64,000 nt of DNA from Hypomesus transpacificus (Eukaryota; Chordata; Actinopteri; Osmeriformes; Osmeridae), in contig NC_061081.1 in the NCBI RefSeq assembly GCF_021917145.1, positions 2,386,058-2,450,057 on the forward strand, written 5' to 3'. The notes under the pieces were generated by a model. That model saw only the letters and a list, made by a program, of their open reading frames with translations. It searched no databases and was not told the origin of the DNA. Made by a program: the position numbers and the translations under genes. Every line of letters starts with the position of its first letter. Positions within the stretch are counted from its first letter, which is position 1. This document shows positions 15,587 to 25,666 of the stretch, one piece after another.

Positions 15587-16956
15587 ATGCAGGTAAGCTA
15601 GCTGTTCCTAGCTGGTCCCCTGTAGCATTAGGAATGGCTTGACTCTGTGTTCGGTCTGTCAGAGTGTCTGAAATCCTGTATAACTTGTATGATTGTAAGA
15701 TCATTCTTGTTCAGTTTTTGAAACTGAATTGTAGTTTTTAGTTTAGGTTTTCGTGTGTCTTTCTGATAACCTTTCTCTTGTTCTGGCACCCATTGGTTTT
15801 TCTTTTTTTTCTTCTATTTTTTCATTCTCTCAATCCTCTCCAGTTCTCTCTGTGTAGGTTGCGGACCCATCAGTGGTGTTTTTTGCTCTTCAACGTTGTG
15901 CTGTTCCACGCTCTGCTGTTTGGGGCAGACTTTGTTGAGGAGTACCTCCTCCAGCCCACCCCGGGTGTATACACCGACAGCATGGTCCTGGACATTAGAG
16001 AGCGGGCCAGGAAACTGGACCTGAGTGGCTCCCAGGACAACGTGTCCCAGTCTTACCCCATCAGCAACCCCAAGGCCTGCCTCAACTCCGACCTTTTCCT
16101 CCTCACGTTTGTCTTCAGTTACCCCGGCAACGTCAGCCAGCGGGATGCGGTGCGTGCCACCTGGGCCAACCTATCACACGTACAGGGTTTCCCCGTGCGG
16201 ACGCTGTTCTTCCTAGGCTCCTCCCCCTCGTCGGCCAACCAGGAGGCCGTCCTGAGGGAGTCGGGCCGCCACGGTGACCTGGTCCAGGGTCACGTGACCA
16301 TGACAAACTCTTTGCGCAGCCAGACTGAGCGGACCGTCTTGGTGCTGCGCTGGGTCATGGCTTTCTGCCCCATGGCCCGGTTTCTGCTACTGGCTGAGGA
16401 GGTCGTGTTTATCAACCTGCCCGCCGTTGGTGGGTACTTGCTGGGGCTGCGCAGGCACCCGGAGGACTTGTACCTGGGGAGGGTGATCCACAAAGACCCC
16501 CCGAACCGAGACCCCTCCAGCCCCAGCTACTTATCCCCTGCCCTCTACCCCAGACGTTACCTCCCCGACTACTGCTCTGGCGCCGCTTTCGTCCTCTCCC
16601 AGGACGTGGTCAGGAAGGTGTACGTGGCCTCTTCCATCGTCCGATCCCCGGTACCGTCTGATGTGTTCGTGGGCCTGTGCGCCCAGAAGGCTGGAGTGGT
16701 GCCCGTCCACAGCGCCAGGTTCTCGGGGGACAAGCACGTCCGCTACAACGCCTGCTGCTACCGTTGGCTGTTCAGCTCGGCAGGGGTGGGGGCGGAGGAG
16801 CTGGGGCGGGTGTGGGGAGGTGTGGGGCAGGAGGATGATGGTTGCTCCCTCCTGGAGACCTACTATGGCCTGGTGGCCTGCAAGGCCCTCACCTACTTGG
16901 ACAAACTCTCCTCGAGCTCCCAGCGGCAGGCGGTCAACAACTCGAATGGATTTTAA
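15587..16956 (+). CDS. b3galt9: Beta-1,3-galactosyltransferase 9
   Basis: A GT31-family glycosyltransferase, expected to be a type II membrane protein of the secretory pathway. The coding sequence joins a six-base exon, ATGCAG (15587-15592, followed by GTAAGC), to one large exon 15844-16956 that starts after a long pyrimidine tract ending CTCTCCAG. The join gives MQFSLCRLRTHQW, matching the human B3GALT9 start as I recall it (MQVTFCRLRTHQW), and a protein of 372 residues against about 369 in human. The hydrophobic segment at about residues 14-26 (CFLLFNVVLFHAL) is the signal anchor. Conserved GT31 blocks are RDAVRATW, PDYCSGAAF and SDVFVGLC, with many Cys near the C-terminus. The metal-binding DxD position reads AEEVVFIN rather than the family's DDD/EDT form. 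A longer frame beginning at TTG 15778 is intron read-through. Acceptor substrate unknown. Confidence 0.92.
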
Positions 16957-17375
16957 GTCTTTTTTGGGGTGTATGTGGGAATATATGGGCACACAAAGTG
17001 ATTGAAGTGAATGTGTCTGTTCTAAGGCCTTGTGCCCACAGTTGTGCTGTGTTTATGTGTGAGTCCAAGTGGAGAACGTTTTGTGTGTCGTCGTTCTTGT
17101 CAGGCAGGGTGAGTGACGTGGAATGCTGACTGGAGCAGACTCATGGCAGGGGGCCAGACAAACAGACAGTAGATATTCTAGAAGGCAGGAGTGACCAGTG
17201 GAACCAGACTGCTGAAGTGAGGAGCGATGCCTTCCTATAGTATCAAGTTTCATTGTTGACAGGAGTGCGGCTCCCCCCGCTGGCTTCTTACACATTTACA
17301 TCATAAAGGGACGACATTGAACTATAAATTCTGCTCTGTAATATGAACGTGGCTGAGAGTGATTATATCATATCT

Positions 17376-17381
17376 AATAAA
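17376..17381 (+). terminator. Polyadenylation signal AATAAA of b3galt9
   Basis: AATAAA lies 420 bases after the b3galt9 stop codon and is followed by TCTTTGCTCTGTGGGTTCTTG, a GT-rich stretch typical of cleavage regions. Confidence 0.6.
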
Positions 17382-17682
17382 GCCTTCTTTGCTCTGTGGG
17401 TTCTTGCATTGCTTTGTGTTTTCTGGGCCAGCACCAGAACCTCCTGACCTCTGGACCAGATCCCTGCTCTGTATCCGTTCTGCGGTAAAAAAAAATGGGT
17501 CCCTGAGGTCCAATACCAACCCCCCCTCTTCTTTAGAATATTACAGTATTCAAGCATAACAGCATTTCTGGGAAGTGGCGGAGAAACAGCTTTAATAATT
17601 ATTACTGTGTTTAATTGTGGAGGGAAGTGTGACTGTTCTCATAATGTAATCAACAGTTTTTAATTAAAGCATGAATATTTTT
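17382..17682. other. Unique spacer before the repeat array
   Basis: About 300 bases of ordinary sequence between the end of b3galt9 and the point (about 17683) where homology to the 10-kb tandem unit begins. Nothing recognisable. Confidence 0.5.
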
Positions 17683-18001
17683 CTGGTGCTTCTATGATCC
17701 ATCATTTCTCCCATCCTGATGAAATGAGGCTTGAGGTAAAATAACATTATGCTCACAGTATAGGTCAGACATGAACAGATATTTTTAAGTATTGTCTACA
17801 TCACATAACATAGAATGTTATTTCAGTTTATGTAAAATTAATTATTATTATACAATTATATAATAAATAATAAAACAATCTCACATAGCCTGTATTTTAT
17901 GTTGACATTTATATACAATAGACATTCTCAGTAGAAATTAAATATCTTATGTACAATTATACTTTAAATGATGAATACAAATACACTCATTTCTTATGTT
18001 C

Positions 18002-19639
18002 CTATAAATTGGTCTCTCCTGAGTGAAAACATTGGTGTCTCTTTAAGACTCCTGGCCAACTGAAGCTCTTCCCACACTGGTCACAGTGGTACGGCTTCTC
18101 TCCTGAGTGAACACGCTGGTGTCTCTCTAAGATTACTGACTGACTGAAGCTCTTCCCACACTGATCACAGTGGTACGGCTTCTCTCCTGAGTGAACACGC
18201 TGGTGTGTTTTTAAGTTTCCTGACCGATTAAAGCTCTTCCCACAATGGTCACAGTGGTACGGCTTCTCTCCTGAGTGAACACGCTGGTGTCTCTTTAAGA
18301 CTCCTGACCAACTAAAGCTCTTCCCACACTGGTCACAGTGGTACGGCTTCTCTCCTGAGTGAACACGCTGGTGTATCTGTAAGTTTACTGATTTCCTGAA
18401 GCTCTCCCCACACTGGTCACAGTGGTACGGCTTCTCTCCAGAGTGAACACGCTGGTGTCTCTTTAAGTCTCCTGACCAATTGAAGCTCTTTCCACACTGG
18501 TCACAGTGGTACGGCTTCTCTCCAGAGTGAAGACGCTGGTGTATCTCTAAGTTTCCTGACCGACTAAAGCTCTTCCCACACTGGTCACAGTGGTACGGCT
18601 TCTCTCTTGAGTGAACACGCTGGTGTCTCTTTAAGACTCCTGAGCAACTGTAGCTCTTCCCACACTGGTCACAGGAGTACGGCTTCTCTCCTGAGTGAAC
18701 ATGCTGGTGTCTTTCTAAGTCTCCTGACCGACTGAAGCTCTTCCCACACTGGTCACAGTGGTACGGCTTCTCTCCTGAGTGAACACGCTGGTGTATCTTT
18801 AAGTCTCCTAACCAACTAAAGCTCTTCCCACACTGGTCACAGTGGTACGGCTTCTCTCCTGAGTGAACATGCTGATGTCTCTTTAAGACTCCTAACCAAC
18901 TAAAGCTCTTCCCACACTGGTCACAGTGGTACGGCTTCTCTCCTGAGTGAACACGCTGGTGTCTCTTTAAGACTCCTGAGCAACTAAAGCTCTTCCCACA
19001 CTGGTCACAGGAGTACGGCTTCTCTCCTGAGTGAACACGCTGGTGTATCTCTAAGTTTCCTGACCGACTGAAGCTCTTCCCACACTGGTCACAGTGGTAC
19101 GGCTTCTCTCCTGAGTGAACACGCTGGTGTATCTTTAAGTCTCCTGACTGACTGAAGCCCTTCCCACACTGGTCACCGTGGTACGGCTTCTCTCCTGAGT
19201 GAACACGCTGGTGTGTCTTTAAGACTACTGACCGACTGAAGCTCTTCCCACACTGGTCACAGTGGTACGGCTTCTCTCCTGAGTGAACACGCTGATGTCT
19301 CTTTAAGACTCCTGACCAACTGAAGGTCTTCCCACACTGGTCACAGTGGTATGGCTTCTCTCCTGAGTGAACACGCTGGTGTGTCTCTAAGTGTCCTAAG
19401 CTCTTCCCACACTGGTCACAGTTGTGATGTCTGGCCTTTTCCGTGTCCATGCTCCCTTCGGCGGGGACTGGGGGGAGGGAAGAAGTGGTGTTGGGGCGTG
19501 GTCGAGAGGACAGAGTCTCTGGTCTGATCTCTCCACTCCTCAGCAGAGAGACGTACAGGTCATGGTGGCACCTCTTGATGTGCTTGTCGGGGTAGATCTG
19601 GGCAGTGAAGGAGAGAGGACACTGGGAGCAGGAAAACAC
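18002..19639 (-). CDS. Polydactyl C2H2 zinc-finger protein, copy 1
   Basis: The main coding exon encodes a sequence-specific nuclear DNA-binding protein. An atypical N-terminal finger (CSQCPLSF...HIKRCHH), a Ser/Pro-rich linker and a shortened finger (CDQCGKSLGHLETH, three residues missing) precede 16 tandem 28-residue fingers joined by HSGEKPYHC linkers. In finger 3 the first Cys is Gly (YHGDQC), so it cannot bind zinc normally. Variation is concentrated at helix positions -1, 3 and 6 (W/R/Q/C, V/D/N/I and R/T/I). The last finger ends HQCFH instead of the usual HQRVH. The first codon at 19639 is GTG, so the exon must continue from upstream. An in-frame TAG (19657-19655) limits the exon start to an AG just after it, unless translation starts at ATG 19450. 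No KRAB, SCAN or SET domain is visible. Confidence 0.85.
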   Translation of the reverse strand: MFSCSQCPLSFTAQIYPDKHIKRCHHDLYVSLLRSGEIRPETLSSRPRPNTTSSLPPVPAEGSMDTEKARHHNCDQCGKSLGHLETHQRVHSGEKPYHCDQCGKTFSWSGVLKRHQRVHSGEKPYHCDQCGKSFSRSVVLKTHQRVHSGEKPYHGDQCGKGFSQSGDLKIHQRVHSGEKPYHCDQCGKSFSRSGNLEIHQRVHSGEKPYSCDQCGKSFSCSGVLKRHQRVHSGEKPYHCDQCGKSFSWLGVLKRHQHVHSGEKPYHCDQCGKSFSWLGDLKIHQRVHSGEKPYHCDQCGKSFSRSGDLERHQHVHSGEKPYSCDQCGKSYSCSGVLKRHQRVHSREKPYHCDQCGKSFSRSGNLEIHQRLHSGEKPYHCDQCGKSFNWSGDLKRHQRVHSGEKPYHCDQCGESFRKSVNLQIHQRVHSGEKPYHCDQCGKSFSWSGVLKRHQRVHSGEKPYHCDHCGKSFNRSGNLKTHQRVHSGEKPYHCDQCGKSFSQSVILERHQRVHSGEKPYHCDQCGKSFSWPGVLKRHQCFHSGETNL

Positions 19640-21067
19640 CAGAGTCTGGGACGACTATCCTGGTCCTGGAAAAGAGAGAGGGAATTTATTTTTATTTTTG
19701 TACAAACATCATAGTTTTAAAATGACAAGCTTTGGTAAGGGAAGGGATTAACAGGTTTCAATCCTGGTCTGTGGGTTTAATGGTTGTTAGAGGTAGTAAT
19801 GGAAGAGAGACTAATGTACTATTGACATTAAAATCAATGGTCTTCTATATCAGTCTTCTACTATACAAATGGAGTTACGGTCAATAATATTGTAGGTTAA
19901 GGAGAGCCTTGCCACTCCCTATTAAACCCCATTGTACCGAATTTTGTTGCAGTTTTACCAGAGTTCCTCTGGGAGTGATCGCGGTCGAGTGCAAAATGAA
20001 TGGGAGTCTATGGAGCTAAACGGCTACATTTGTCTCTTTCGCCTGATTGTCGTTGATAAATCTCAGATTTGATTGTCGTTTTTGCATGTTCAACATGGAT
20101 TACAGGTCAAAAGTTGAATGAACGAGTACTTATGTCCTTTTGATTTCTTACAGGGTAAGTCGTTGTTGCCCATAACACGCTAGCATTCTGCTAACGAATG
20201 CTGATTGGTTAGTGAAGGACTGACTACGACCAGAGATCCCGCTTGATGGCATCTGCTTGATGGCATCTGAAGCAGAACCAGAATGTCCAGAGCATTAGCA
20301 ACATTAGCAACAACATTAGCAAGCCAAAACTCTTTCTAGCATGTGTATTGACAGGGAGAGCTTAACCTGCCAGCTGTGTTGTCGATTCCTCGAGAGAAAG
20401 GTGGAAGTAACCAGAGCTTGCCGTCAAGCAGTAGCTCTGGTCGTACGATATGTATGACGTGGATGACATTTTCAAAGGCTTTTTAGAACAGAAAGGCGAC
20501 TTTTAAAAAATCTAACATCCAGCGGTGTGTATTTTTTTTTACTCTCCTTTTCAAATTCAGAATTCAAATTACTAGACAAAAAATTATATCCTGAGAAAAG
20601 TGGATTTTGAGGGGTATCCACCTTTTTCCTGTTTAGCAAATTTACCCATGATTCATAGCGGGTTTCAACCGGAAGCCGGTTTTCGTTTTCCGGTTCGAAG
20701 CTTGTGTACGTTTGTTAGACCGTAGATTGCCATCTTGTTTACTGTAAAAGACGGTGTTTCTCCATGGATGAAGTAGCCTGACGTTGTCATACTCATAATT
20801 CTAGTCAGAATATGAGTCTGAGAACTCTCCGTTGGGCTTTGACTACGGGGCGTGTTTCAAACGAGCCTGGAAAACGAATGCCTCTTCGCTCAATTGGATA
20901 GATCTACAACCAATCAGAGCAACAGAGTATGTGAACTATGTTAAGCGCCGCATAGTTGTTGTCAACAGAACTAAACTACAAGCAGACTTGAAGTATGCTT
21001 GAAGAATGAATACAAACGATTTTTGCCGGTGTTGTAAAATTAATTTAAGGGTAGGGGGAGTACTTGT

Positions 21068-21400
21068 TCACACGGTCAACCTTTTTGAGCGAAACAATAA
21101 AGGGCAATGCATATACGAACAAGTTCTCCGTTTAGGATTACAACTCCACAAAAGAAAAGGAGAAACCACAATGGCCACTGGGTTTTCATTGTGTCCCATC
21201 TTCTTCGTGACCATCGGGGCCAGCTGATAAATTAAACTTTTACCAAATCCCGTAGGAAGGACGGCAAAAACATATTTTCCATCGACAAATGCCTTCATTG
21301 CGTCTCTCTGTTCCTCTTTCAAATCTAATGCGCTGTCGATGTCTTCTAAAACAGACTCGATGGCAGAATCATAACATCCCAGATCTCCAGCGGTAGCCAT
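21068..21400 (-). pseudogene. RecQ-like DNA helicase N-terminal fragment, copy 1
   Basis: An open frame from ATG 21400 encodes 110 residues. It includes the RecQ motif 0 (EEQRDAMKAFVDGK) and the Walker A region (AVLPTGFGKSLIYQL), followed by AIVVSP. After that the family sequence is lost and the frame ends. The helicase motifs needed for activity (DEAH box, motifs III-VI) are missing, so the product cannot be an active helicase. A similar multi-copy RecQ-like gene is, in my recollection, common among teleost repeats. The fragment lies inside the left arm of the inverted-repeat element, so it was probably moved by a transposon. A spliced downstream exon was looked for and not seen. Confidence 0.7.
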
Positions 21401-22012
21401 GTTTGTTCAAAACGAATTCAACTTAAGCGCTCTTTTGTGACGTGGGTGATTCGTTCCTGTTGATCATCTGTCCATCATCGTATAAAGCCCGCCCTGGCAA
21501 TTTCATTGGTTCGCCCAGATTCTGTTTTTCTTTAGTTGGTCCCCAATACGAGACCCTCCAGACCCAATTTCCCGACCAAATTTTTTTGGGGGCGGGGAGA
21601 AGTTGGGCTGGCAGCCAGGCTATGAATGAATCACAAATGGACAAACAACGGAGGTGGATACACATGTTTTAACAAGTCGTGACGACAGTACCGTAACAGT
21701 CCCTCTTCCATCCCGTCTGACGGATGGTCTCTAGACATGGCTAGATGACATGAAGCAATGACCCAATGTTAGCTACATCGACGTTGTTAATTACCTTTTA
21801 TTTTCTGAAGGTGTTGATGGCGAAGAGTTGCGTAATTACACAAGCACAGAAGCATATACTGACTATACTTGCATAGTAACAAAATAGGTAGCCTACAGTA
21901 TTGTTGAAGAAACACAGCAGCTTTATATTTTTTAAGGCAGCAGTAGAGCCCAGTCAGTGTCAATAAAGCTAAACATACAGCATGGGTAACGCTGAGGGAA
22001 ACTGGATTCATT

Positions 22013-22064
22013 GACATTTAGGTTACTCATTTAGCAGACGCTTTCATCCAAAGCGACTTCCAAG
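22013..22064 (-). repeat. Teleost SINE/LINE tail, inverted, unit 1
   Basis: Reads in reverse as TTGGATGAAAGCGTCTGCTAAATGAG, the common teleost tail. The source element's head is not recognisable. Confidence 0.7.
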
Positions 22065-22395
22065 AGAGAGCTTTACAAAGTGCATTGGTCACTGATAATA
22101 ACAACAAGATAGCCCCAACAACATTGCGGGTACCCAAAACATGAAGCACATATTGTGAGCAAACAAAATAAGTGCCAAAGGGAAGAACCATAAGAGCATG
22201 TAGTTAAGCAAGTAACATTACATTAGCTACAATACATTGAGACAGTCGGCAGCCGGGTTAGGGAAGTCATGTAGCCATGCAGCAGCTATTCTGTGGAAGG
22301 TAAAAATATAATACGACATATGCACAGCACTTGACAAAATGTACTTTTACACTTGTAATTTAATATGTTCATGCTTACTGTCTTTATTTATCCAC

Positions 22396-22581
22396 CTACA
22401 ATATTGATAGTGTAGCCATTATTGCATAGCCCAGATAAAGCTCCGGATCAGGATACAGTTCGGTTGGCTTTTTTTTTAAGAAATGGAAAGAGCAAACATA
22501 CACTTTCTTTGGCGGGTGTTTTAGTTTCAAAGCTGCAAGCAACGCTGTTTTGCGTTCCTTATTCCTTGGCATGGAGTGCAA
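22396..22581 (-). pseudogene. Possible THAP-like zinc-binding fragment, unit 1
   Basis: A minus-strand frame contains VYVCSFHF and YPDPELYLGY, which resemble the C-x-x-H half of a THAP-type domain as found in some fish transposon proteins. It is short, lacks the N-terminal Cys pair and has an alternative codon at the nominal start. It is best read as a transposon remnant. An identical copy lies at 32537-32722. Confidence 0.3.
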
Positions 22582-25517
22582 AGCGGGCGATGGACACTGA
22601 CAATTTCTTCGAAGTTGTTGAAGTTCGAAGCAAGACGTTTCCGACGAAAATCTTCAATTTTCTTGAATTGTTATGGCAACCGACAAGGGCACAAGTGTAA
22701 CCTGAGCTCATGTTAACAACATTTAATTAAACACAACTTATTCTAATCAATGTAATGTTGCCTCCCCTGTCAATATCATGGTACGCTAGTAGAGGTTAGA
22801 CGCTGAACAGAAAACACAAAACCGGAAAGTGGAAGTAGTTCAGTACCCATTGGTTGCTGGAGAAACCAAGCCCCCATCCCACGCCCCTCGGCTTGAAGCA
22901 ACGACCCCGGTGGATGTAGGTGGTATTGCATTACGGTTAGGTTTCCGACTCTTCCGGTCGTTTTTATTAACTCCAGTCAACATTTACAAAACTATCTCCC
23001 CCAAGAATTTTTGTTCGATTCTCGAACCTGGCTCATACTACTAGCTTTTTCATTGAATACTTTTTCCAGATTTTTGATAAGTTTGAGACCAATCCGAAAT
23101 GGGTAAACTAGCACCCCATTTATTTGCTTACGTCAATAAAAGTTGCCTGCAAATGTGCTCGCGGATACTAACAGGGCACGAGCACCAAAGTTCACATTGG
23201 CCGATAGCCGATTTACATTGAGCTGAATGAGCCATAGACTTGTATTGAAAGACTTGACATAGACTTGTCTTGTTAGATCACGTTATATCCATTAATAGAC
23301 GTTTGGTTTTCTAGGTTGAACATATAAAACACAGGCCACATTTCTACACTGATGATAAATTGAAGGCAGTGTGAATTTCGTGGCATTTCTTTGAATATAA
23401 AGTTGACAGTAAGCTATGGTAAGTCTGCATTATGGAAGATTTCAGTTACCTAAATAACTATTAAGCTTTCTTTGCTTGGCGAGAACAACAACCGAGCTGT
23501 TCATGTTAACAGTTTATTTCATCCGATACAATGCATTGGAAATCATACTCATATCACGAAGAAAAAAAGCAACATACGTGATGAGTTCCATCTAGATCAG
23601 CCCTAAATTTAGCCCTATAGCCTATTTCTAAAAAAACAAGTAGAAGGAATACTACAGTGACAGAATACATTTCCGTTAAGTTTGCATCATGTCTCTGATT
23701 CTTATCGGACTTTCTGCCCATAGATTCTGCCTTAGCTCACACGCTCGGAACCATATAAATCTATGCTCGCGACTAAGTATGACGTGTACAGCTAGTTGCA
23801 AGCGTGCACGAGGTCTCGGAGCTAGGGAAAAAAAGAGCCACTGTTTAAAGCTAGACCGGAAGACACGGAAGTGGAAATATGGCCGCGCCCGGTCTCGCGC
23901 TCTCGCTTGCCTCACTGCGCCACTGAGCACTTTTCATAGAAATGAATGGGGACGCCATCTTAGAAGACAAAAGTAGCTTACTCTAGTTATATTAACTCTA
24001 TGGGAGAAACAGTTGGAAGAAACAGCTCCATTATAGACCTCCATTCATTCTGCACTCGACCGTTAGCGCCCTCATACGGAACTTGAGTGGAATTGCCACC
24101 AGTTCAGAACCCGGAGGTTTCCCGAGAGTGGGAGTTCTCCCTTTATTAGACATTCTCTGGTTTTATTCGCCATGAAAGTTTGCAGACAAGGAATTTACTT
24201 TGGCGGAAGGTGCATACATTAAACAAATAGGAATCTTAAAACTTAAATATGTAGACTAACTATACAAAATGAGCAAAGTCTAGCTAATACTAAGGGGATT
24301 TAGAATAAAATATATATAAAAGTAGCCATAATTCACAATCTAACGTAAAGATACATTGCAAATGTGCCGGGAAATTGATTGAACCTTAACCCTAACCCTG
24401 TGGTTACGATTTGCTTCCATTAACATCGACATCAACATCGTTTTTCAAGTGCAGCTCCAAACTACAACTAGCAATACGCTAGGAAGGCAGTGCGCGTTCA
24501 CGCGTAGGGGAGTGGGATTCTGCGGGGGAGTGAGACGTCTGTCCAACACCGGCACGGTACTAGCTACAGTTAACTCATGTATTGTGAACAGCCATTTTAG
24601 CTAAATAATTAGATACAGTAGCAACTCTGCAGCTACAGTGGTAACACTGGCAATTAACTTTGTTACAGCAGCTAGCGTTAGCACCGTCGACTGGTTAACT
24701 TAATCTAAGCTGACAATGCGACATTCACTTCCCAACTGACGAATTTATATAATTTTAATGACATATAACTAGTTAAGTACTTTACCTGCGACTAAACTTG
24801 ATGAAAGCAACTGTAAGTAGTGATGGGCTGCTCGGTACAAAGGTGTCGATACTATTCCGACACATTCAACACTCACTGTATGGAACAACGTTTCGAGACG
24901 GGTTTTAAAAACACTCCCGGTCACGTGTCAGTGTTTCGAAACGTTTTGTGACCTTGAACGAAACCTGTCTGGTACTTGCCTAAAGACTCTGACGTGTCGG
25001 GGTATAAAATGAGGCGGCAGAGCCACAAAGGTTTTGAATGCGTGAGACAGTGGCGTGAAATAAGTGCCAGGACATGGAGCTCTGTGGAAGAATATCTGTA
25101 TACTTGTAGAAAAGATTTGTAACTTGTAAAAAAAAAGTGTCTTGTAGAAGGAGGCGGGATCACCGCTCCCAAAACCATCTCTAAGCCAATCAAATATAGA
25201 AAAGTGATATTTGTGAGTTTCCTCAAGGATAACAATGACTCTGGAGACTTGTTGCTCTTGTGGTTAGTGGTAACTGAGTTACATTTTTGTACTTGCTGTG
25301 ATATATTGTTTTTAATGTTGCTTGTTTTTCCACAGGTAGCCTACACTTGCACTTAATGTTGTTTAATTGTAACTTGTTTAACTACATGCTCTTATGGTTC
25401 TTCACTTTGGCACTTATTTTGATTGTTCACAATATGTGCTTCATGTTTTGGCTACTCGCAATGTTTTGGGGCTATTTTGTTGTTATTATCAGTGACCTAT
25501 GCACTTTTATGCTCTCT

Positions 25518-25666
25518 CTTGGAAGTCGCTTTGGATAAAAGCGTCTGCTAAATGAATACATGTAAATGTAATGAGACAGTTTGAGACAATTACAGAACGT
25601 TATATATAACCTATATATGAATATGTAACCACTGTATACTGAGTTTATCGTCTCAAACTGTCTCAT
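25518..25666 (+). repeat. SINE tail next to a 17-bp-arm hairpin, unit 1
   Basis: GGATAAAAGCGTCTGCTAAATG at about 25533-25554 is the teleost SINE/LINE tail. It ends in ATGTAAATGTA and is directly followed by a perfect inverted repeat, ATGAGACAGTTTGAGAC (25571-25587) and its complement (25650-25666), with a 62-base AT-rich loop. This looks like a short hairpin element or the head of a different SINE-associated sequence. Confidence 0.7.

Noticed and set aside
15778..15843. Longer N-terminus for b3galt9 beginning at TTG 15778
   Set aside because: The segment is a pyrimidine-rich intron end with an AG acceptor at 15842-15843; the ATGCAG exon gives the conserved start instead.
18002..19400. 84-base periodic DNA repeat on the plus strand
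   Set aside because: It is the reverse strand of the zinc-finger codons, not a separate satellite.
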